A model generated the notes under the pieces. It saw only the letters and a program-made list of their open reading frames with translations. It was not told where the DNA came from and ran no database searches. Both the position numbers and the translations under genes were made by a program. Below, one piece after another: positions 56,086-64,000 of a stretch of DNA of 64,000 bases (positions within the stretch are counted from its first letter, which is position 1; each line of letters starts with the position of its first letter). The stretch is from Telmatactis stephensoni (Eukaryota > Cnidaria > Anthozoa > Actiniaria > Isophelliidae), in NCBI GenBank assembly GCA_029948255.1, contig JALIZF010001762.1, positions 1-64,000 on the forward strand, given 5' to 3'.

Positions 56086-57548
56086 TTTTGAATCTCCCGC
56101 CAGCTTAACTCACGTGCACAGAGATGGATCTAGAGCCTGTCACTCAAGCAAACACCTCTTAATGCAAGTGAAAACACTGGTATATCTGACCTAGCTTAAC
56201 GTGGGTCTGTAAACAAACACCTTAGGTGATTCTAAGCGAGTTAAAACCTCAAGTGAAAACACAGCCTATGTTAATACTCTCAAATCTAAATGTTCTCTCT
56301 CTAGACTAGCAAAGAAGGTTATCAAACACTATGATGACTCTGGTGCTGATACTGCCAAGACATTTGACTATAGATTTACAGGTAGGGATTCAATACTTTT
56401 TCTTCACAATTTTATGTTTTTGATTGCAGCAATTGAGCCTAAAGTACCAGAGAACACTAAATCTAAATTCCATTTTCATGTTCTTGCTTACCTTGCCTTG
56501 ACTTTGCGAAACTGTGTATCACTTTTTAGCCGTCTTGAAATTACCGATGAACAGGTAGGTGAGCTTAATCATTTTTGTAGTGTCTTTTTTAAGTTAAGTA
56601 TTAAACTTTTTAATTTTTCTCCAACTTTGTGGACTCTTGGCCATGTTGTACCTGTCCACACCAAGGAAATGAAGGAAAAGTATGGACTTGGGTTGGCTTT
56701 AAACTCTATGGAGGGGAGGGAATCTAAACATGTTTCTATTAGCAAGTACAGTGAAAACACAACCGTTAACTTCAGATGGCAACAAATATTCATGCACGAG
56801 TAAGTCTCCTTGATTTGGCTAAGAGAACATGGGTACAATGTGACCAAGCCTGTGAAATCCAGCAATCTTACGTATGTCCCGAAGCGTGCCATTAATGACA
56901 ATAACTTTTGTGGCTGTGGATTAAACAAGCTACCTTCTGATGAATTGTGTAAGTACTGTTCACACCGTTATAGGGCAAAAATAAAATCTTTGGTTTCTTA
57001 GTTAATCAAAACATTTGTATATATTGTACATATTTTGGCATTTAGAATTAATAATATGCTAGCTAGGTCATGTGCATTACAGTCCCCACATGCACATGTA
57101 CACCCACCCCACCCCCACCCCCTAGCACCCCACACTATTCAAGACAAAGCGAATTACAATCTAGGGCATTCCAGACCAAAGATCAGTTGTTCAGTAGATT
57201 TGACTACAGTCAAAAAAAATATAGGGGAGTACCCAACCCCACCCCTCCCCACTGGAATTTTATTTTATGTATAGTTTTCATTGCAATGCTAAAGGACTCT
57301 ATTGGCCAAAAACTACAAGGTATGTGCATTAGATAAAATAAAAGTGATATTCAAAAGTTTGGTTTGCATTTTTACTAATATATATATATATTGTCAGGGA
57401 CATTTTACAAGAATATAAGCCGCAACATGTCGAACAATTGTATTGTAAGCAACTTACATTGTATATCTTATTTTCTGAGGAATATGAAACTATTGTAAAA
57501 CACTGACAAAAATGGCATTGCATAGAGACTGTCTTACCAGTTAGAGTA

Positions 57549-58262
57549 CAAACACTAAAAGCGTGCTACCCTGCGAGCAGAGTCCCCCTTTACCTTCTAA
57601 TCGAGCGAACGAAGGAAGGGAGACTCTGCCGAAACCCTGTATTTTCTTTGATTCGCCGATAGCCCAAGATCTTGGGCTACTCAAACTGGTATTTCTACCA
57701 GACAAACCGGTTTTTATGCGCACGACTAAACTAATCAGATTAGGATTGTATATATCTGTCAATGCCACAAAGATAGTAAAAATTGTACTACCAAAAATAA
57801 GTTTCAAATGTTTCAATACGAAAACTGATATATACAGATGGAAGATCAGGAAAACTCTTTTTTTTAATTGATATCAGATACTTCGAATATAAAAACGAAG
57901 TGAAGTATACTTGTAAACTAGCTGTAGTTTAGTGACCCGAGGTTAATCCAATTATTCTCCAAGTCAACGGAACGCTAGGTAGACCTCTGGCTAAAGTTGT
58001 TTTTACGGAAGTAGGCGTGGAAATCAATCATTGTCTCCGAGCAACTGTCGCGCATGCTCAAATAAGAAAATACAGGGTTTCGGCAGAGTCTCCCTTCCTT
58101 CGTTCGCTCGATTAGAAGGTAAAGGGGGACTCTGCTCGCAGGGTAAAAGCGTGCAACACTTTGCACTACTTTCTACAAAAGAGTGCTGATTAAACAATAG
58201 AAAACAATAGAATTAGCATAATTTAACAGTATTTAGTGATATTTGTACACTTTTAGTGTTTG
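57549..58262. repeat. MITE copy 1 (CAAACACTAAAAG ends), carrying a nested MITE
   Basis: Starts CAAACACTAAAAGCGTGC and ends with the inverse (CTTTTAGTGTTTG). A second copy at 60888-61022 lacks the nested insert and is flanked by TA. Both are non-coding. Confidence 0.75.
57569..58143. repeat. 575-bp MITE with perfect 80-bp inverted repeats
   Basis: Both ends read CCCTGCGAGCAGAGTCCCCC inward; the arms (57569-57648 and 58064-58143) are identical by eye over 80 bp. TA is duplicated at 57567-57568 and 58144-58145, pointing to Tc1/mariner-type mobilisation. Non-coding interior. Inserted in MITE copy 1. Confidence 0.9.
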
Positions 58263-60887
58263 CATTCCTAACTATCAAATTCATGATATGTGATCATTTG
58301 TGTCATCACAGATGTTACACTCAGATGAATAAAAGAAAAAAAGATGTAGTTTTGATTAACTGATCGATCCATCAATCCATTGCGGCCGGTTTCCTCTTGA
58401 AGATGATTATTGGAATGTATTATTAAATCTCTGAATTCAATTATATACAGAGCAAAATATTTTAAACAAATGATTCCCACTAGCTGATCCGCCGAAAAAA
58501 TGCTGTTAGCCAATCAGCGTGAAGCGAACATGGCTAAATGGTAAGCCTAACCCTTGACGGGAAAAATTGCATACCAATATCTGCCTTAGTGGGGTAGTGT
58601 ATGGCTAATGATTTTTCCTGTTGAAAGATTCGATCTAACTTTTTAAAGAAACTTACAGTGTATATAAATCTATAGCATCAAGTGAGTAACATGTACATTA
58701 AGAGGCTGAAGTGAGCCTCCCTCCCCTCTCGTAATAGCGCATCATTAAGTTTATATTTCAATAGTGCAAAGAAATTACTTGGGGATTGTTCATAACACAA
58801 AGAAGTTACATGGACATTAATCCATTGCTTATTTTATTCTTTGAATGTATATTCAAATATCATTTGAAAGGTTTTTCCCAAAGGAGATTAATGCACGGGC
58901 TCAAGGCTAACAAAAAGCTAATTTTACCACTTCAGTGATTTAGTGTGCAGGCCTGGTCACAAATAATTTTAATTATTTGTGACAAGGAATTAAACCAGAA
59001 TTATTAAACCAGAATTATTTGCCTGTCATGTGAAAGTGCTTCTTAATCAAATCAATATTTCTTTGATTAGTACCCAGTGCCCCGCTCAATAATGGCTAAT
59101 ACATTCCGCATGGGGCATCCAATTCATTTTTCAGTAAAATGCCAATTATAGTACTAAATCAGGAATCTGCCTCTTTTCTGAATTGTAAAGGACCCATATA
59201 TGTATGACATCAATCTTTATTTCAGAAATGCACAATGCAATTTTGATATTTATAATTGACAACTTTTTGTGCATAAATTAAAGGAATGGACTTAATGAGA
59301 TGCATATGCTTTTGGTATTTCACTTGTCTGGTGGATTATATGAAAAATACTTCAAAATTATTATTTATCTGTATGACTGAGATTTATTTTTATTCTAAAA
59401 GAATGGACAGCTAATATTAGGCAGCTGTGATGTATGTGTTGTCTTGTATCTTATTATTAACCTTCTAACAATTTTTTTAGGTATGCCATTGATTCAATTT
59501 TCTGAAACTGTTGCATTTTGCCAGTGTCATTTATCTGTTTTATTATGACTTATCAGGACAATAAATATTGCATATAATATTATAAATTATTTTGTGTAAT
59601 TAATAAGTCTCAAATAAAGTCAACATTCATTTTTTTTAACTTGACTGTGCAAGTATGTCTAAAAAAGTTATTTCAAAAACAATTTGGCATTTGAGCAGGG
59701 CATAATAGAATGCTTGATTAAACCAGCTGTGAATAATGATTAGCACTAATAATAGTACCAAATGAATTTAGTTTGGTTCTTTATGATTATTTTGCAATGG
59801 TAAACTTCACATTGTAGGCACCTGACCCCAGGAAAGATCTAACTTCAGGATGTTAACCAAAGGTTGACGGGAAAGGTGTATCCCCATACTTCGGTTTGGG
59901 TCTCCAGGAATCCAAGTTGTAATATTTGCTCATTTTGTAAATAATCTCACAATAATTCTTAAAATGCACATTATAGGAAAGCCTTATACTCAACAATGTT
60001 CGAAGTTGTCTGCTCAGTCTTATCCTTAAAATTGTGGTTTTGTTCACCTATGAATAATTAATACTTTTTAGGAATGATGATGTAGCAAAATTACACAGGA
60101 AGCCCAATCTGTGTTTTTACTAAATGTTTTTAAAATAATTTAAAAAAATTATGGTAAGGCCCACTCTTGGAAAAGGTTACTTCAGATAAGCTCTAACTTT
60201 CTACCAAGTTTCATGCTTTCAGCACAATAACAAAATCTTTGCACATATCTGATAGCTGTAGTTTTATAACCATTAATTTATTGACACTTTCAATTATTGT
60301 TCTTTGTATGCATTGCATGTATATATTGATGTAAATATTCTAATATAAGTCATATAAAATATAGTTTTTAGATGGCATAAGCTTAGTTTGGATTATTCTT
60401 AGTCCAATCATGTTACATGTATGTATTTTGACTGATATAAAGTTTTATTCCTCTTGTTAATCTAAAAACTAAATCATTTTTGGTGTACATGTAGCATTGT
60501 GCCTGGTTCATTGGAGCTCTCAAAATCTGGTAGTGTACAGGTTTGAAAGGCCTTACTATTTTACAGCTACTTATTATTTCAAAGGATTGTAATATTAAAT
60601 GTTTGAATACTATTTATTAAACAACCCAGGGCTAAAAGTCATAGTCGATGCACAATGTCCAGCGAGAATAAAATAATATTGGCTTTGATAAAAAAATTAC
60701 TGATAAAAAAGGGATGACCAAGGTAAAATAACTTTAGCCGGTCGTCAAGTCTGTTCACTGTCAGGCTGTTATTTTTAGCCCTACAACAGCAGCAATATAT
60801 TAACATGTGGTATTTAGAAAAAAAAGGTCACATGTGCATACTGTATTTTAGTCTTTTTAGACACTAGGAAGTGTATATAATAGACTA
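58263..60887. other. AT-rich EnSpm interior without supported gene
   Basis: No coding region recognised. Only short, low-complexity open frames occur; small inverted motifs such as AATAATTTTAATTATT near 58960 are present. Confidence 0.5.
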
Positions 60888-61022
60888 CAAACACTAAAAG
60901 CGTGCAACAATTTGCAGTATTTATTGCTACATGTAAATAAGTGTTGGTCAAACAATACACTGAAGATTTAGCATAACTTACCAGTATTTTGTGGAATTTA
61001 TGTTGCACAGTTTTAGTGATTG
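60888..61022. repeat. MITE copy 2 (CAAACACTAAAAG ends)
   Basis: 135 bp, TA on both sides, ends CAAACACTAAAAGCGTGCAA and the inverse (TTTTAGTGATTG). Uninterrupted relative of 57549-58262. Confidence 0.8.
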
Positions 61023-61267
61023 TACTCTATTGTTGTACAGCCAATCAGTCACTTATTTATTGATAAAAATAATTATATCATTAAATTATATTTTTTATAC
61101 AATTGTATATATTTGAAACTTTTTACCTTTGTATTAAATATTTTTTTGTAAAAAATGTAACAAATTATTAATAATAAAGTATTCATCTATAACAAAAAGA
61201 TTAGAATTTTGTATATTTGATAATAAAATTTTTTATATGTAACATGCACTCTGATTGACTCATTACC

Positions 61268-61500
61268 GTGTTTATATCAGAGGACAGAGACACGGCTTGT
61301 CTGCCTTTGGCATTGGTGCACTCGAAAAAGTTTATAAAAGAAATATAAAACGGCCGCTTGTGTCTCTGTCCTCTGATATAAACATGCTGGAAGATAAAAA
61401 CACTCGAGAAGCAGGAGAGAAACACTCGCGTTCTAAGCTTGCTTCTCTATTGCTTTCCATCTCCAAGTGTGTTTATATCAGAGGACAGAGACACGCGCGG
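61268..61500. repeat. Cluster of inverted-repeat ends (TTTATATCAGAGGACAGAGA)
   Basis: The motif occurs at 61268 (plus), ~61361-61386 (minus) and 61468 (plus); another copy is at 37526. The first two face each other and may bound a ~119-bp MITE. Likely end fragments of the IS630-like or a related family. Confidence 0.7.
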
Positions 61501-61727
61501 CCGTTTTATATTTCTTAATTCCATTCTGTTAATGTGTTTGAATGTATATGAAGTGCTGTAGTACCATTCACTTTTATAAAATGGGTGGCTCCAAAAAGAG
61601 CCTTTTTGTTGTTTATATGTTGTTCTTGGTGTTTTGGTTGTTGATAGAGAGAAGGGTTTCATCAAGACCATTTTTAGGGATATCACATAATGAATCAAGG
61701 CCAGGTATGTACTTGAAGATGGAGTAG

Positions 61728-62880
61728 TTAATATAACTGTAGTAGTTCAGACAGGTCGTGAGCATCTTCGGCATGGTTAAGGAGAGAGTTTGGATCAAAT
61801 TTGCAGTTGTGGAAAGGGTAGTCCTTAGTGTTCCATTCTCCATATTCGAAGGAGATATCAAGTTGCCCTCTTTTTATCCAGTATGTCAGACATAGTTGTT
61901 TGTTTTCATTAACCAAAAGCTTCACGGTATGGCCTTCCCTATCTTTTCCTTTTAGTTTCCTGACAAAATATGCCTTAATCGCTCTAACACTCAATGCAGA
62001 AATCAATGAAAAAAATTTTTGACATGAATAGAGAGAAGTGAAGGAAATTACTTCAGCTTTGTTGTTTTTGCAAACATAGCATCTTGGCTTGAAAAAGCTT
62101 CCAGTGTTGTTTTCTGACACCACACGCCTTGCAGTCTTAAATACCTCATATGGAATGCACCTGACTATTTTCGCATGATATGGACGTCTAAACGCTACCT
62201 TACCACCAAGACGTGTATGCATCCGTTTCATCCACAGCAAAGATTCACTTCTTAAAACTGAGGCAGCATTAATTGTTGTTGAGGTGAGGAGTTTAACAGC
62301 TGTAAATAACCATACATTTTTTTAACACAATATGCAAATATTGTTCAATGCAAAAGAGGTCAACTAAACATATTTCTCCAAGAAACAATATATATGCAAA
62401 ACAAGTCATATTAAAATGTACCTAAGCTTGATATACAGTAAGCTTAACAAATTAAGCTTATTATGTACAATTATGTAATCTATTGACTGTTCATTTGGTA
62501 AATATTTTAGACAAGTAAGTCTGTAATACAGAATGATTCTCAACGGCTGGCTGTGAAACACATTTTCCCTTACCTTTAGAGCATTCATTAGCCTGAGGTT
62601 CACCGTGATCACAACTGACTGAGCACTGCTTCACTATGGGCATCAATACCTCTCCTGCGATATCCCTAAAAAGCTCGAGATTCAACCCTTCTATAGCAGG
62701 AAATTTATTCAACCAATCTTCGACAATACTGTCAGCACTATATGTTTCTTCTTCCGCTTGATCTTCGTCTTCATCTTCATATTCGCCGTCGGATTCTAAG
62801 ACTTTTTCAATTACTTCTTCAACACTGAACGACGCCGAAAAATTCTCGAACAGACTCGCGCGAACTCCTGCTGACCAACA
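61728..62880 (-). CDS. EnSpm second protein, two exons
   Basis: Exon 1 ends at 62574 (donor GTAAGG) and exon 2 runs 62299-61728 (acceptor TTTACAG), joined in phase. Exon 1 is cysteine-bearing then very acidic (EYEDEDEDQAEEE) and ends near EVLMPIVKQCSVSC. Exon 2 has KRMHTRLGGKVAFRRPYH, a CYVCKNN zinc-like pair and a conserved-looking end (FEYGEWNTKDYPFHNCKF, HDLSELL). No ATG is visible at the exon 1 start; the frame stays open into the terminal repeat, so the true start is unknown. Function unknown; possibly an accessory DNA-binding protein. Confidence 0.55.
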
Positions 62881-64000
62881 GGACTGACATTCTGACAGGT
62901 TCTTAAGTGCTGTTTGTGGAGGCGCGCGAGGCCCGCCGTGGATGAAATTATAAATCCAACTTTGTGTACTTTACAGCCTAGCATGTCTTCATACATGTTC
63001 AAAATTTTTCTTTCATCCTCAAGTCCCTGCATCATTTTCTGAGTTTGGACATTTGTCTTGTAATGTAGAATCTCTCTGATGGCTTTAGTGGGACTGGTTG
63101 TTGGTTTTTGAAGTGCCCTTTACACTTGGAAGCAGTTATACGATATTTTCTGTACTGATTCCATAGCTTTGTCTTACTTTGCTGTTGTGTTTTGTTGCTT
63201 ATCATGTTCCTTTCATCATCATTGACAAACAAATTTTGTTTTACTTTTTCTGCTCTTTGCTAAATTTCATGTATGGAAATTGGCTGAGCTTTTGGTGGAG
63301 AGATAATGTTTTCAACAGTGTTAGGCTTATCCCTTGACATTATCTTTGAAAAACCACAATCCAAGGAAATACTATTGATATTATCTAGGAGGGCTTGATT
63401 TGCTGCTGATGGTCTTGATTCTCTGAATGCAGGCAATCTGGGATCCTGAAGTTCTCTTGGTTTTTTCGATTCTTTGCCATATACTTTTTTACTAAAGTCT
63501 ATTTCATACACAGAGCTTGAATCCAGTTTTCTTTTCCTTGGCTGATTCCAAGTCTGCAATCTGCTAGTACAAGTTTGGTAGTCTAATTCTTCCAAGGCAT
63601 AACATAGTGCTGAAGTGTGCTTGCAAGAAGCAAAAGGTGCTTTCCCTGCTGGACAGGGTTTACAGCTTGCAAAAGTGATTTCTCCAGCACCTATACCAGA
63701 TTTGACCATAGAAAGACAAATTTTGTAATTCAGATTCTTTTTCATCTCAGGTAAGCAGTCACATTTTATATGACACAGGTTTGCATCTTCATCGAAAGCA
63801 ACTTTAATTTTTTGAAAAGGTTCATAGTTTGAATAGACCGAATGCCTTGCTGTTCAAATTCTTGTAGTCTTTATTTCCTTTATCGTCACATGTTTTTCTT
63901 TGCATAAATAATTTATCATATTTTCAATAGCAAACAAAGGAAAGCTTTCTCGAACTTGTGAGATAGACTGCCAATTGGCTGCTTGTGGGAATTCTGGCGG

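Larger units (their letters stand above)
53071..56266. mobile_element. Complete PIF/Harbinger transposon, 3196 bp, apparently intact
   Basis: Ends start GGCTGTGTTTTCACT in inverted orientation. TAT is duplicated at 53068-53070 and 56267-56269, and the interrupted EnSpm coding frame continues across it when one TAT is removed. It carries both Harbinger genes, each without visible lesions, in convergent orientation. It is the youngest large insertion in this nest and could be, or recently was, active. Confidence 0.92.
50393..57001 (+). pseudogene. EnSpm-type DDE transposase, split by Harbinger, frameshifted
   Basis: Exon 1 (50393-50590) is a basic coiled coil (VKTKGRRFRVDKYQKLQKER) with a clean GTAAG donor. 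Exon 2 starts at 51638 (ELDDIARELGRGRKKT). Later parts match EnSpm transposases: GGDGAPFGKDD...AWLVSLLNIG (~52350-52420), VIAELPNDMKML (~52590), HLKNNACAWVHKQFL (~52940), and after the nested element YGLGLALNSMEGRESKH (~56680) and a CGCGLNKLPSDELCKYCSH zinc motif. These supply candidate D, D and E residues. Frame changes near 52045, 52230-52350 and 52495 and TAA at 56801-56803 make it inactive. Confidence 0.72.
49907..62940. mobile_element. EnSpm/CACTA-type transposon, 13.0 kb
   Basis: Ends start CACGGCGGGCC and match as inverted repeats for ~38 bp with three mismatches (shared CTCCACAAACAGCACTT). GAT is duplicated at 49904-49906 and 62941-62943. CAC-starting ends and a 3-bp target fit the CMC/EnSpm superfamily. 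It carries a plus-strand transposase gene (50393-57001) and a minus-strand gene near the right end (62880-61728). A Harbinger (53071-56266) and MITEs were later inserted into it. Confidence 0.87.
34009..64000. mobile_element. ISL2EU-like transposon torn apart by two large insertions
   Basis: Two convergent genes with stops only ~177 bp apart (49291 and 49468) encode a THAP-DDE transposase (plus) and a SWIM/YqaJ-type nuclease (minus). From memory, ISL2EU elements carry both. Its own DNA amounts to only about 3.3 kb in the window; the rest is the 34868-48561 and 49907-62940 insertions. The right end is outside the window and the left end is not resolved. Confidence 0.7.
49468..64000 (-). pseudogene. 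SWIM-finger + YqaJ-like nuclease gene, interrupted by EnSpm; runs off the right edge
   Basis: From the right: a SWIM-type zinc finger (CDC ... PFASCKHTSALCYALE) at about 63590-63770, then the YqaJ start (YRKYRITASKCKG, 63032-63232) and GLEDERKILNMYEDMLG. Coding breaks at 62941. It resumes below 49906 with FLGASPDGEV, CLVEAKR and, after a frame change near 49745, YQVQHQLYC and a tail ending at 49468. SPDG and VEAK fit the lambda-exonuclease/YqaJ metal site. The frame is continuous across the insertion when one GAT is removed. Frame changes also occur near 63030 and 63800. Confidence 0.78.

Overview
The window is eukaryotic. Genes have GT-AG introns, intergenic DNA is AT-rich, and nearly everything recognisable is a transposable element or an integrated virus-like element. 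The mix (Polinton, Helitron with an N-terminal peptidase-like region, THAP-DDE transposon with a YqaJ partner, animal-type EnSpm/CACTA, Harbinger, jockey/CR1-like LINE) suggests an early-branching animal, most likely a cnidarian. That assignment is inference from remembered families. I found no convincing host gene, tRNA, rRNA or CRISPR.

Layout. (1) 1-8011: a Helitron-like RepHel gene on the minus strand, leaving the window at the left edge and split by a ~2 kb fold-back insertion. (2) 8.0-11.1 kb: gene-poor, with a long CAATG pentanucleotide array. (3) 11113-31350: a complete but decayed 20.2-kb Polinton/Maverick with 174-bp terminal inverted repeats and a 5-bp target duplication. It carries major capsid protein, packaging ATPase, jelly-roll-type and penton-like proteins, retroviral-type integrase, a PolB-like/SF1-helicase/HNH replication protein, a PLA2-like protein, a BRO-N/VRR-NUC protein and many small coiled-coil or membrane proteins. 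A 2991-bp non-autonomous transposon sits inside the BRO gene. (4) ~31.4-33.5 kb: a 5'-truncated LINE. (5) ~34 kb to the right edge: one ISL2EU-like transposon with convergent THAP-DDE transposase and SWIM/YqaJ nuclease genes. A 13.7-kb insertion (34868-48561) splits the first gene and a 13.0-kb EnSpm element (49907-62940) splits the second.

The 13.7-kb insertion carries an IS630/mariner-like transposase with introns and an intact four-exon partner gene. The EnSpm element has its transposase gene interrupted by an apparently intact 3.2-kb Harbinger (53071-56266). Small TA-target MITEs lie in the EnSpm interior. Target duplications plus reading frames that continue exactly across three nested insertions make the insertion order readable.

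In the Polinton, genes form tight strand-specific blocks: minus 16062-14736, minus 24122-22839, plus 24128-27957. Some 15 start codons have TATATA directly abutting the ATG, including two divergent pairs with only 5-7 bp between start codons. PLA2-like and replication genes start ~20 bp inside the two terminal repeats and point inward. Several structural genes are broken only by in-frame stops; integrase, replication and penton-like genes carry frameshifts. The copy therefore looks inactive.
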